Shown here: positions 1 through 7,801 of the stretch, piece by piece
Position numbering within the stretch: the first letter of the stretch is position 1
How the letters are laid out: each line of letters opens with the position of its first letter
Source of the DNA: DATLGB01 sp963724135
GTDB lineage: Bacteria; Actinomycetota; Thermoleophilia; Solirubrobacterales; Solirubrobacteraceae
Assembly: GCA_963724135.1 (NCBI GenBank)
Contig: CAVRTA010000005.1
Location: 124,001 to 188,000 of the forward strand
Direction: 5' to 3'
Length of the DNA stretch: 64,000 nucleotides
Program-made: the position numbers and the translations under genes
The notes under the pieces: model-generated
Seen by the model: only the letters and a program-made list of their open reading frames with translations
Told to the model about the DNA's origin: nothing
The model's database searches: none

Positions 1-555
1 GGAGTGCTCGCGCATCTCGGCGAGCACCTCGACCGGCACACGGTTCACGATCACCCCGAACAGGCTGCAGCCCCGGTGCTCGAGCGCGGCCCGTGCGACG
101 CGGACCGCGGAGGCGATGCCGGAAACCGAGGTGCCGCGGATCACCACGAGGACCGGGCAGCCCAGCTGGTTGGCGAGCCCGGCGTTGACGTCGAAGTCGA
201 GGGAGGGGAGGGGGCCCGCGAAGTCGGTGCCCTCGCAAACGACCACGTCGAAGTCGGACTCGAGCCGCTTGTAGGCGTCGAACACCCGCTGCTCGAGCTC
301 GCCATGACGGCCCGCGGCAATCAGGGCGTGCGCCTCCGGTGCCGACATCGCGCTCATCTCCTCGAGGGCGCTCGGCAGATCGAAGCGGCGCCGGATCAGC
401 TCGATCTGTGGGTCGGGGGTGCCCGCATCGGGCACGATCGGCCGGAAGAACCCGACGCGCTCGGCCTTGCCGGCCAGGGTGTGCATCAGCCCCAGCGCCA
501 CCACCGATTTGCCATCGCCGGGGCCGGTAGCCGTGATGTATAGGTTTCGCGCCAT
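1..555 (-). CDS. pta: Phosphate acetyltransferase, N-terminal part (cut by window edge)
   Basis: Partial gene: 185 codons from the ATG at 553-555, running off the left edge. The protein opens with a P-loop (TGPGDGKS, residues 8-15) and continues with the AAA_26-type regulatory domain found at the N-terminus of long phosphotransacetylases. The catalytic PTA_PTB domain would lie outside the window. Pta interconverts acetyl-phosphate and acetyl-CoA. A phosphoketolase gene in the same window (49482) makes acetyl-phosphate, so the two could form one acetyl-CoA route. A stand-alone dethiobiotin-synthetase-like protein is the alternative. The divergent gene starts only 30 bp away. Confidence 0.75.
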   Translation of the reverse strand, partial: MARNLYITATGPGDGKSVVALGLMHTLAGKAERVGFFRPIVPDAGTPDPQIELIRRRFDLPSALEEMSAMSAPEAHALIAAGRHGELEQRVFDAYKRLESDFDVVVCEGTDFAGPLPSLDFDVNAGLANQLGCPVLVVIRGTSVSGIASAVRVARAALEHRGCSLFGVIVNRVPVEVLAEMREHS

Positions 556-585
556 CGGGCCGACTCAAGCAGACCGGAGGTATCA

Positions 586-1071
586 ATGGAAGCCCTGTTG
601 AGGGCCAACGAGCGCTACGTGACTGGCTTCGACCGAGGCGACCTGCCGGCGCCGCCGGCCAGCCGTGTGGCGATCGTCACCTGTATGGACGCCCGGCTGG
701 ACCCCGCCAAGGCGCTCGGTCTGGTCGAGGGCGACGCTCACGTGATCCGCAACGCCGGTGGCGTCGTGACCGACGACGTGATCCGCTCCCTTTCCGTGTC
801 CCAGCATCACCTGGGGACCGAGGCGGTGATGGTCATCCACCACACGCGCTGCGGGATGCAGACGTTCACCGACGAGGAGTTCGCCGATCAGCTCGAATCG
901 GAGGCCGGCCAGCGGCCGGAGTGGACCGCACGCACGTTCACCGATCTCGAAGCCGACGTGCGCGACTCGGTCCGCCGCGTCCGCGAGAGCCCCTTCCTCA
1001 CGCATACAGACCAGGTGCGCGGGTTCGTCTACGAGGTCGAGACCGGGGCGGTCCGCCCGGTGGAGGAATGA
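586..1071 (+). CDS. Beta-class carbonic anhydrase
   Basis: 161 aa. It reversibly hydrates CO2 to bicarbonate in the cytoplasm. The zinc site is readable: CMDAR (Cys33, Asp35, Arg37) and HTRC (His86, Cys89) give the Cys-His-Cys ligand set and the Asp/Arg dyad of beta carbonic anhydrases. It is shorter than plant-type enzymes but normal for the small bacterial/mycobacterial type. The ATG follows a clear GGAGG ribosome site at 576-580. Bicarbonate would serve the acetyl-CoA carboxylase encoded at 40-44 kb, but that link is only inference. Confidence 0.88.
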   Translation: MEALLRANERYVTGFDRGDLPAPPASRVAIVTCMDARLDPAKALGLVEGDAHVIRNAGGVVTDDVIRSLSVSQHHLGTEAVMVIHHTRCGMQTFTDEEFADQLESEAGQRPEWTARTFTDLEADVRDSVRRVRESPFLTHTDQVRGFVYEVETGAVRPVEE

Positions 1072-1099
1072 ACCGCGGCTGTGAGATAGGTTGCGCGAG

Positions 1100-1495
1100 A
1101 TGCCGTGGATCGAGGTGTACGCCGTGTTCATCGTCTGTCACCTTGTCGGCGACTACGCGCTGCAGACCGATTGGCAGGCACTCAACAAGCACGGCGGGCT
1201 GACATCCGGGTCGGCCACGGCGCGGCGCGCGCTGCTGTCACACATCCTCACCTACACGCTCGCGTTCGTCCCCGCGCTGATCTGGCTCAGCGACAGCCTC
1301 GGGGCGGGCGTCATCTGGCTCGCTGCGCTGATCGCGATCCCGCACATGTTCCAGGACGACGGCAAGGCGCTGATGGCTTACGCCCGCGCGGTCAAGGGCG
1401 TCGACCTCGGGCAACACCCGATCCTCGACGCCGCGCTCGACCAGACCTTCCACCTCGTGGCGTTGTTCGGCACCGCGCTGCTCGTGGCGAGCTGA
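1100..1495 (+). CDS. DUF3307-like small membrane protein
   Basis: 131 aa. The opening (HLVGDYALQTDWQA) resembles the HxxxDxxLQ motif of the DUF3307 family, followed by about three hydrophobic segments (roughly residues 40-58, 62-78 and 112-131). Function unknown; it is an integral membrane protein. I chose ATG 1100 because the only purine-rich site (GATAGG, 1085-1090) lies 9 nt before it. A TTG at 1091 would abut that site. It may be co-transcribed with the carbonic anhydrase, 28 bp upstream. Confidence 0.65.
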   Translation: MPWIEVYAVFIVCHLVGDYALQTDWQALNKHGGLTSGSATARRALLSHILTYTLAFVPALIWLSDSLGAGVIWLAALIAIPHMFQDDGKALMAYARAVKGVDLGQHPILDAALDQTFHLVALFGTALLVAS

Positions 1496-1498
1496 GCC

Positions 1499-2437
1499 TC
1501 AGGCCGCTTGGGCCTCGGCGAACTTCGCCAGCTTCTTGGGCGAGTCGGCCGCGAAGGTCTCCGCCTCGGCGTCGATCTGGCGGATCAATCCGCTCAACGT
1601 CCGGCCCGAGCCGAGCTCGAGGAACCTGTCGCACCCCTCGTCGCGCAGTGTCCGCACGCAGTCGACCCACAGCACCGGGCTGGCGATCTGGGCGATCAGC
1701 GCCTCGCGGACCTCGTCGGCGGTCGTGCGCAGCCGGCCGCTGGCGTTCCCCACCAGCGGCGTCGTCGGATCGTTCCACGGGACCTCCGCCATCGCTTCGG
1801 CCATCTGCGCCTGCGCCGGCTCCATCAGCACGGAGTGGAACGCGGCGCCGACCTTCAGGCGCAGCGCTCGCTCGGCGCCGGCGGCCTCGGCCAGCTCGAT
1901 CAGCCTCAGCACCGCCGCCTCCTCGCCCGAGCAGACGATCTGCACCGGCGTGTTGAGGTTCGCCGGCGCCACGGATCCGGCCGCGGAGGCCTCGTCGCAC
2001 AGCTCCTGGACCTGCTCGGCTGCGAGCCCGATGATCGCGGCCATCGCGCCCGGGCGCTCGGACTGGGCTGCGGCCATGAGCGCGCCGCGCTTGGCGACCA
2101 GCCGCATGCCGTCCTCGACGCCGAGGGCGCCGGAGGCGACCGCGGCGGTGTACTCGCCGAGGCTGTGTCCGGCGACGAAGTCGGGCGCGAGGCTCTGCTC
2201 GCGGGCCACGTCGGCCACCGCCAGGGAGGTCGCGAACAGGGCCGGCTGCGCGGCATCGGTGGCCGTCAAATCCTCGATCGGGCCCTCGAGGCACAGGCGG
2301 CGGATGTCCTTGCCGCTGGCCTCGTCGGCCATGTTCAGGTAGCGGTCGAACACGTCGGGCCGGGCCTCGAGCAGGTCCGAGCCCATACCGACCTTCTGCG
2401 ACCCCTGCCCGGGGAACACGAACGCGAGCTTGCCCAT
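1499..2437 (-). CDS. fabD: Malonyl-CoA:ACP transacylase
   Basis: 312 aa, full family length. It moves malonyl units from CoA to ACP. The start is the ATG at 2437 (MGKLAFVFPGQGSQ); codons further upstream in the frame lack conservation. GQGSQ (residues 11-15), the nucleophile elbow GHSLGE (Ser92) and a downstream AAFHS histidine are all present. It is transcribed away from the polyketide-like genes that begin at 2.8 kb. With the carboxylase operon at 37-45 kb it would supply their extender unit. No second fabD is visible, so it may serve both primary and specialised synthesis. Confidence 0.93.
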   Translation of the reverse strand: MGKLAFVFPGQGSQKVGMGSDLLEARPDVFDRYLNMADEASGKDIRRLCLEGPIEDLTATDAAQPALFATSLAVADVAREQSLAPDFVAGHSLGEYTAAVASGALGVEDGMRLVAKRGALMAAAQSERPGAMAAIIGLAAEQVQELCDEASAAGSVAPANLNTPVQIVCSGEEAAVLRLIELAEAAGAERALRLKVGAAFHSVLMEPAQAQMAEAMAEVPWNDPTTPLVGNASGRLRTTADEVREALIAQIASPVLWVDCVRTLRDEGCDRFLELGSGRTLSGLIRQIDAEAETFAADSPKKLAKFAEAQAA

Positions 2438-2482
2438 GAGCTGCGATCCTACGGCGCCCGTGAAGCCCGAGCAACCCCGGCG

Positions 2483-2758
2483 GTGAGCGTGTATGTCGAC
2501 GACGCCCGCATCCCGTGGCGCGGGCTGCGCTGGTCGCACATGGTGGCCGAGTCCGCCGTCGAGCTGCATGCGGCCGCCCGCACGCTCGGTCTGCCAGCCG
2601 CTGCGGCCCAGTCGCGGGGCCGGACGCTGCACTACGACCTTCCCGACGCGTTGCGCGAGCGGGCGATCGCCCAGGGCGTCGCCCAGCCGATCCACTGGCG
2701 CGACCTCGTCGGCCGCCGGCACGAGCTCGCCGACGGCACGCGGCGCCGAGCGATTTGA
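2483..2758 (+). CDS. DUF4031 family protein
   Basis: 91 aa from a GTG start. The sequence (SVYVDDARIPWRG, then SHMVAES, then ELHAAARTLGL) matches the pattern of DUF4031: a short protein with a YVDD strand, a conserved SHM/ADS stretch and a late histidine-tyrosine (LHYDL). No function is established for this family. Its end overlaps the -35 box proposed for the next gene, so it is probably a separate transcription unit. Confidence 0.7.
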   Translation: MSVYVDDARIPWRGLRWSHMVAESAVELHAAARTLGLPAAAAQSRGRTLHYDLPDALRERAIAQGVAQPIHWRDLVGRRHELADGTRRRAI

Positions 2759-2782
2759 CATGAGCCGCTCGGGTCGTAGAGG
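2755..2782 (+). promoter_or_regulatory. Candidate promoter of the type II polyketide-like operon
   Basis: A perfect -35 hexamer TTGACA (2755-2760) is followed after 16 nt by TAGAGG (2777-2782). The ATG of the ketoreductase lies at 2800. It is the only consensus -35 ahead of the long run of overlapping genes that continues to 18.1 kb. Confidence 0.45.
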
Positions 2783-2799
2783 ATGCGGCGTCGTCTGAC

Positions 2800-3588
2800 A
2801 TGTCACGGGGGCCGGGAATCAAGCTGGAAGGTCGAGTAGCGCTGGTAACGGGAGGATCGCGGGGCATCGGCCGCGCGATCGCTGGGGCCTTGGCGGCCGA
2901 AGGTGCCGCCGTCGCCGTCAATTACCGCTCGAGCGAAGCCCAGGCCGACGAGGTTGTGGGCGAGATCACCGCCGCTGGCGGCAAGGCGGCGGCGATCGGT
3001 GGCGACGTCTCGGACTTCGCCCAGGCCGAGGACGTCATCGCCCAGACCGTCGAGAAGCTGGGCGGCCTGCACATCGTGGTCAACAACGCCGGCATCGCCA
3101 AGGATGCCCTGATCTACAACATGGATCCCGGCGAGTGGCTCGAGGTCATGAAGGTCAACTTCGGCGGCACTTTCAACTGCACCAAGGCGGCACTCCAGCC
3201 GTTCATGTCGCAGCGAGAAGGCGTGATCGTCAACATCTCGTCCGTCATGGGTGAGCGCGGCTGGACCGGCGAGTCGAACTACGCCGCCTCAAAGGGCGCG
3301 ATCAACGCCTTCACCCGCTGCTGCGCGGTGGAGCTCGCCCGCTTCGGGATCCGGGCCAACGCAGTCCTGCCTGGATTCGCCCCGACTGAGATGGTCTCAG
3401 GCCTGATGGAGAAGGACGGTGGCAAGGGCATCATCAAGCAGATCCCGCTCAAGACGTTCGCGACGGTCGACGAGGTCGCGAACACCGCGGTGTTCCTTGC
3501 CGGACCAGACTCGAGTCACATGACCGGAGCGCTGTTGACGGTCGACGGCGGTGTGTCCGCACAGGTTGGAATAGGCAAGCCGCTCTGA
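2800..3588 (+). CDS. 3-ketoacyl-ACP reductase (FabG-like ketoreductase)
   Basis: 262 aa classical short-chain dehydrogenase. The NAD(P)-binding motif TGGSRGIG is near residue 18, NNAG near residue 90, and the catalytic Ser-Tyr-Lys lies in the NISS and YAASKGA segments. It would reduce beta-ketoacyl-ACP to the 3-hydroxy form. It is first of the co-directional run with an ACP, dehydratases and ketosynthases, so it is most likely the ketoreductase of that assembly line. A housekeeping FabG role cannot be excluded. Confidence 0.85.
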   Translation: MSRGPGIKLEGRVALVTGGSRGIGRAIAGALAAEGAAVAVNYRSSEAQADEVVGEITAAGGKAAAIGGDVSDFAQAEDVIAQTVEKLGGLHIVVNNAGIAKDALIYNMDPGEWLEVMKVNFGGTFNCTKAALQPFMSQREGVIVNISSVMGERGWTGESNYAASKGAINAFTRCCAVELARFGIRANAVLPGFAPTEMVSGLMEKDGGKGIIKQIPLKTFATVDEVANTAVFLAGPDSSHMTGALLTVDGGVSAQVGIGKPL

Positions 3589-3639
3589 CGCTCGAGGGCG
3601 TTCGGAACACGCTGGAAAACGAAGAAGGAGTGTTGTGAC

Positions 3640-4035
3640 ATGGCCGACATAGATGCGGCGGTGAAGGAGGCGGTCGTCGAGGCGCTCGCACTCGACGATG
3701 ACGAGGTCACCCCCGACTCCACGCTGATGGATGACCTCGGCGCCGAGTCGATCGACCTGCTGGACATCCTGTTCCGGATCCAGAAGAGCACCGGCGTCAA
3801 GATCGAGGCATCGGACCTGGGCGATCACATCCAGGGCGGAATCCCCGACGACGAGTTCTCCGACGACAACCAGGTCATCACGGCGAAGGGCGCCGAGCAG
3901 CTGCACAAGGTCATGCCGCAGGTCGATCCGGGTGAGATCGAGGGCAAGCTCGACGCCAACGAGGTCATCACCCTGTTCACGGTGCAGAACCTGGTGGAGA
4001 TGGTCAAGGGACGTGCCGACGGTGGCGCTGGCTGA
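3640..4035 (+). CDS. Acyl carrier protein, elongated form
   Basis: 131 aa, against about 80 for ordinary ACPs. The phosphopantetheine site is Ser37 in GAESIDLLDI. The extra length is an acidic insertion of about 40 residues (roughly 60-100) before the last helix (LFTVQNLVEMVKG). A strong GAAGGAG ribosome site precedes the ATG. It tethers the growing chain. The carrier-protein synthase gene overlaps its 3' end, which makes it the obvious substrate. Elongated ACPs of this kind occur in specialised rather than housekeeping systems. Confidence 0.85.
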   Translation: MADIDAAVKEAVVEALALDDDEVTPDSTLMDDLGAESIDLLDILFRIQKSTGVKIEASDLGDHIQGGIPDDEFSDDNQVITAKGAEQLHKVMPQVDPGEIEGKLDANEVITLFTVQNLVEMVKGRADGGAG

Positions 4036-4417
4036 CCTGCGCCTCGGCGTCGGGGTCGATGCGGTGAAGGTGCAGCGGGTCGAGCGCCTGCTCGGCGACC
4101 ATCCGGACGGTGCCGCCGAGATCTTCACCGACCGGGAGCTGGCGTACTGCTCCGGCAGGCGCCGCTCCGCCGACCACCTGGCGGCTCGGTTCGCGGCCAA
4201 AGAGGCCGTGTTCAAGGCGTTCGGGACAGGTCTGTCACGGCACATGCGCATGACCGAGGTCGAGGTCGTCAACGACCCCGGCGGCCGGCCCCGCATCGAG
4301 CTCGACGGCGCCGCGGCGGAGTTCGCCGAGCGCCGCGGGCTCGCCGACCTCGACGTCTCGCTCACGCATACGGACGGGCTCGCGATCGCGCACGCAGTCT
4401 CGCTCTGGGCCCGCTAG
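4022..4417 (+). CDS. acpS: Holo-ACP synthase (phosphopantetheinyl transferase)
   Basis: 131 aa. It transfers 4'-phosphopantetheine from CoA to the ACP serine. The family signatures are the N-terminal GVDAV (Mg-binding Asp) and ARFAAKEAVFKAFGTG. GTG 4022 was chosen because AAGGGA (4006-4011) sits 10 nt upstream; GTG 4013 is too close to it. The gene overlaps the ACP gene by 14 nt and ends directly before the next ATG, showing translational coupling. A dedicated synthase next to its own ACP suggests this carrier is not served only by a housekeeping enzyme. Confidence 0.85.
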   Translation: MALADLRLGVGVDAVKVQRVERLLGDHPDGAAEIFTDRELAYCSGRRRSADHLAARFAAKEAVFKAFGTGLSRHMRMTEVEVVNDPGGRPRIELDGAAAEFAERRGLADLDVSLTHTDGLAIAHAVSLWAR

Positions 4418-4873
4418 ATGCGCTTCCACCTGATTGATCGCGTCGACGCCTACGAGCCGTCGCAGTCGATCCGGGCCCGCAAGGTCACGTCGTTCAGCGA
4501 GGACTACTGGGAGGAGCGCGACGGTGAGCTGGTCATGCCGCCGCCGTTCGTCCTCGAGGCCCTGTGCCAGGCCGCGACGTGGCTGATCATGATCACCACC
4601 GAGCGCCGCAAGCGCGCCGCGCTGCTGTCGGTAGGGTCGGTCGACTGGCACGGCGAGGTCAAGCCCGGCGACGTCCTCGAGCTGGTGGGTGAGATCGTCT
4701 CGATGGGCGAGGAGACGGGCGTGGTGTCCGGCCGTGTCAATGTCGACGGGGTGGCGGTGCTCGAGGCCAGCGAGATCATGTGCGCGCTGATCGACGCCTC
4801 GGACCTCGCCGATCTCGACGACACCGAGCGGCTCCAGACCATGCTCACCAGGACCGCGGAGGCAGCGGCTTGA
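4418..4873 (+). CDS. FabZ-like hotdog dehydratase subunit lacking the catalytic His
   Basis: 151 aa hotdog-fold protein. LIDRV near the start and MPPPFVLEALCQA (residues 40-52) align with FabZ. The catalytic Glu is kept (Glu47 in LEALCQ), but the HFPG histidine is replaced: the aligned position, 14 residues before Glu47, is Glu33 in WEERDGEL. Alone it should be inactive as a dehydratase. In FabZ/FabA dimers each active site uses His of one subunit and Glu/Asp of the other, and the gene at 6138 has the reverse pattern. I read the two as one heterodimeric 3-hydroxyacyl-ACP dehydratase. A role as pure scaffold is the alternative. Confidence 0.75.
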   Translation: MRFHLIDRVDAYEPSQSIRARKVTSFSEDYWEERDGELVMPPPFVLEALCQAATWLIMITTERRKRAALLSVGSVDWHGEVKPGDVLELVGEIVSMGEETGVVSGRVNVDGVAVLEASEIMCALIDASDLADLDDTERLQTMLTRTAEAAA

Positions 4874-6141
4874 CCCGCATCGCGATCACCGGGATCGGCG
4901 CGGTGACGCCGGTCGGCAATGACGGCCCCTCCTCCTGGGACGGTCTGGTCTCCGGGCGCAGCGGCATCGGGCCGATCACCACCTTCGACGCCAGCACGTA
5001 CTCGGTGCAGATCGCGGGCATGGTCAAGGACTTCGACCACGAGATGGCGCTGCCCGACCCCCAGCGCATCCGCCACCTCCACCGGGGCGCGACCTTCGGC
5101 GTCGCCGCCGGCGCGGAGGCGCTGCGCAACGCCGGGGTCGACGACATGCCCTATGCGCCCGAGGAGCGGGGCGTCGCCATCGGCGGCAGCGTCGATCGGC
5201 CCGAGCTGCAGGAGTTCTCGGACCTGTTCTATACCCGCGCCAAGAGCGACGACCACGAGCTCTTCCGCCTCCCGCCACAGCGCACGATGCAGGTCTCGCA
5301 GAACGTCGCCACCGCGGAGCTCGCCCGGCTGGCCGGCGCCAGCGGCCCGATGGTCGGCGTCAGCACGGCCTGCACGGCGTCAACGCACGCGCTGGGGGAG
5401 GCGTTCCGGCTGATCGAAGACGGCGATTGCAAGATGATGCTCGCCGGCGGCTTCGACGCGCTGACCAGCTGGGTCGACGTGATCGGTTTCGCGCTGCTCG
5501 GCGCCCTGACCACCGAGTACAACGACGACCCCGAGCACGCCTCACGCCCATTCGACCGCGACCGCTCCGGCTTCGTGATCGGTGAGGGCGCGGTGATGAT
5601 GGTGCTCGAGGATCTCGACGCCGCCCGCGAGCGCGGCGCCACCATCCTCGCCGAGCTGGCGGGCTACGCCTCGAGCCTCAACGCCTACCGGATGACCGAC
5701 CCGCCACCCGATGGCGGCGGCGCGATCATCTCGATGACGCGCGCGCTCGCGGAGGCGGGCATCGCCCGCGAGGAGGTCGACTACGTCGTCGCGCACGGCA
5801 CCGGCACGCCGGCCGGCGACGTCTCGGAGACGATCGCGATCAAGAACACCTTCGGCGATCATGCCTACGAGCTCGCGGTGACCTCGCCGAAGTCGATGGT
5901 CGGGCACACGACGTGCGCGGCGGGGGCGCTGAACCTGCTCGCCGCCATGGGGGCGATCCGCGACGGCCGCATCTCACCCACGATCAACCTCGACAACCCG
6001 GACCCCGAGCTCGATCTGGACTACATCCCGAACGTCGCCCGCGACCGCGACGTGCACGTCGCGGTCGTCAACTCGTTCGCGTTCGGCGGCACCAACGGCG
6101 CCCTCGTGGTCACCGAGCCGGACTACGCGGGACCAGCATGA
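4870..6141 (+). CDS. Beta-ketoacyl-ACP synthase (KS-alpha 1), intact catalytic triad
   Basis: 423 aa from a TTG overlapping the previous stop (TTGA). It is a full-length FabF/type II KS with Cys168 (VSTACTAS), His309 (VAHGTGT), Lys341 and His346 (SPKSMVGH), so it should condense malonyl-ACP with the growing acyl chain. The C-terminal NSFAFGGTN motif is present. The next ketosynthase-like gene (6515) lacks the Cys, giving an alpha/beta pair interrupted only by a dehydratase subunit. Confidence 0.88.
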   Translation: MTRIAITGIGAVTPVGNDGPSSWDGLVSGRSGIGPITTFDASTYSVQIAGMVKDFDHEMALPDPQRIRHLHRGATFGVAAGAEALRNAGVDDMPYAPEERGVAIGGSVDRPELQEFSDLFYTRAKSDDHELFRLPPQRTMQVSQNVATAELARLAGASGPMVGVSTACTASTHALGEAFRLIEDGDCKMMLAGGFDALTSWVDVIGFALLGALTTEYNDDPEHASRPFDRDRSGFVIGEGAVMMVLEDLDAARERGATILAELAGYASSLNAYRMTDPPPDGGGAIISMTRALAEAGIAREEVDYVVAHGTGTPAGDVSETIAIKNTFGDHAYELAVTSPKSMVGHTTCAAGALNLLAAMGAIRDGRISPTINLDNPDPELDLDYIPNVARDRDVHVAVVNSFAFGGTNGALVVTEPDYAGPA

Positions 6142-6518
6142 CCAGCCGCTGGACCACGCTCGACCGGATCGTGAGCGTCGAGCCCGGCAAGTCGGCCGAG
6201 GCGATCCGCAACGTGCCGAACACGCTGGCCATCTTCGACAGCCACTTCCCGCGCTTCCCCGTGCTGCCCGGCGTGCTCATGCTCGGCAGCCTCGGCGAGC
6301 TGGCCGCGCACCTGCTCGAGCAGGAGACCGGGCGGCCGTGGCAGCTGGTCGGCGCCGACCGCGTTGGCTTCCGGCATTTCGTGCAGCCCGGCGACCAACT
6401 CCAGCTCACGGTGACGCTCAAGAACCGCACCGACGACGAGGCCACGCTGACCGGCGAGGCCGCCGTCGACGGGAAGGTCGTCGTCCGCGCGCGCAAGTTG
6501 AGGGCGGCGCCGCGGTGA
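6138..6518 (+). CDS. FabZ-like hotdog dehydratase subunit lacking the catalytic Glu
   Basis: 126 aa. The His-bearing loop is intact (SHFPRFPVLPGV, His36), but the position 14 residues later, Glu in FabZ, is Gly50 (LMLGSLGEL). This complements the loss in the gene at 4418. The ATG overlaps the ketosynthase stop (ATGA) and its own stop overlaps the next start (GTGA), so expression is coupled on both sides. I infer a heterodimeric dehydratase. Glu54 just downstream could in principle substitute, which would weaken that reading. Confidence 0.75.
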   Translation: MTSRWTTLDRIVSVEPGKSAEAIRNVPNTLAIFDSHFPRFPVLPGVLMLGSLGELAAHLLEQETGRPWQLVGADRVGFRHFVQPGDQLQLTVTLKNRTDDEATLTGEAAVDGKVVVRARKLRAAPR

Positions 6519-7801
6519 GCCGGCGGGTGGTCATCACCGGCATCGGCCTGGCCACGCCGCTCGCCGTGGGCACGGACGAGACCTGGGAGCGGCTCGTCGC
6601 CGGCGACAGCGCCGTGGGCCCGATCACGGGCTACGACGCGAGCACGCTGCGGACCCAGGTCGGGGCCGAGATGGCGCTGACCACCCGCGACGCGCGCGCC
6701 CACGTCGACCGCCGCCAGCTGCGCACGATGACGCGCTACGACATGCTGGCCGCGGTCGCCGGCGCGCTGGCGATGAAGGACGGCGGCATCGAGGGTCCCC
6801 AGGAGGACCCCGAGGGCCGCTTCGGCCTCTTCACGGCCAGCGGCAAGGAGGTCTCCGAGCCCGATCACTTCAAGGAGGTCAGCGTCAACTGCCGCGACGA
6901 GGACGGCGTCGCGCAGGTGACCAAGTTCGGCGAGCTCGCACCGCAGCAGGTCGCGCCGCTCTTCTACATCGAGGGGCTCCAGGCGGGGTCGCTGTTCTAC
7001 CTGTCGGAGACCTTCATGCTGCGCGGGCCGAACACGTTCTTCGCGGGCGCCGCCGAGGCCGGCATGACCGCCGTCGGCCGGGCGTTCCGCTCCGTGCGCC
7101 GCGGCGAGTCCGACCTGGTCCTGGCCGGGGGCGCCGATGCGCCGGTCGGTTGGTGGAACATGGCCAAGATCGACTCCGTCGGCCTGACCACGGGCAATGG
7201 CAGCCTCCGGCCCTACGACATCGACCGCGACGGCACGGCGATGGGGGAGGGCGGGGCGTTCGTACTCCTCGAGTCGCTGGACTCCGCGCAGGCGCGAGGC
7301 GCCCGGGTGTACGCCGAGGTCGCCGGCTTCGGCTGTGGCGCGGACGTGGCGCACTACATCACGCCGGACCCAGCGGGTCGTCCTCTGACCGGGGCCGTCG
7401 AGCGCGCGCTCAAGGACGCCGCCAGCTCCGCCGGCGACGTCGACTACGTCGTCAGCGACGGGAGTGGCACCCAGCAGGGCGACGCCAGTGAGGCCGCGGC
7501 CCTGCGCGCGGCGTTCGGCAACGGCGACGCCCCGGCGGTCTCGGCCAACAAGGCCGCCATGGGCCACATGGGCGCGGCCTCCGGAGCGGCCAACGCCGCG
7601 CTGGCCGCGCTGGCGATCGCGCGCGGGGTCATGCCGCCCAACCTGAACCTGGACAACCTCGACCCGGCCTGCTCGGGCGTCGATTGGGTGACGGGGGCGG
7701 CGCGCTCGGCGCCGGTCCGCGAAGCCGTCGCGCTGGCCCGCGGGCTGGAGGGACAGAACGTCGCGCTCGTGCTGCGAGCGCCTAAGGAGGCACCGGCGTG
7801 A
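6515..7801 (+). CDS. Ketosynthase-like chain-length factor (KS-beta 1)
   Basis: 428 aa KS fold. In GPNTFFAGAAEAG the nucleophilic Cys is replaced by Ala180, and the first catalytic His is replaced by Asp (VSDGSGT for the usual HGTGT). The second His is retained (AAMGHMG). Loss of the Cys with retained fold is the hallmark of chain-length factors, which pair with an active KS and set product length. The likely partner is the KS at 4870. It begins with a GTG overlapping the previous stop. Confidence 0.82.
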   Translation: MSRRVVITGIGLATPLAVGTDETWERLVAGDSAVGPITGYDASTLRTQVGAEMALTTRDARAHVDRRQLRTMTRYDMLAAVAGALAMKDGGIEGPQEDPEGRFGLFTASGKEVSEPDHFKEVSVNCRDEDGVAQVTKFGELAPQQVAPLFYIEGLQAGSLFYLSETFMLRGPNTFFAGAAEAGMTAVGRAFRSVRRGESDLVLAGGADAPVGWWNMAKIDSVGLTTGNGSLRPYDIDRDGTAMGEGGAFVLLESLDSAQARGARVYAEVAGFGCGADVAHYITPDPAGRPLTGAVERALKDAASSAGDVDYVVSDGSGTQQGDASEAAALRAAFGNGDAPAVSANKAAMGHMGAASGAANAALAALAIARGVMPPNLNLDNLDPACSGVDWVTGAARSAPVREAVALARGLEGQNVALVLRAPKEAPA

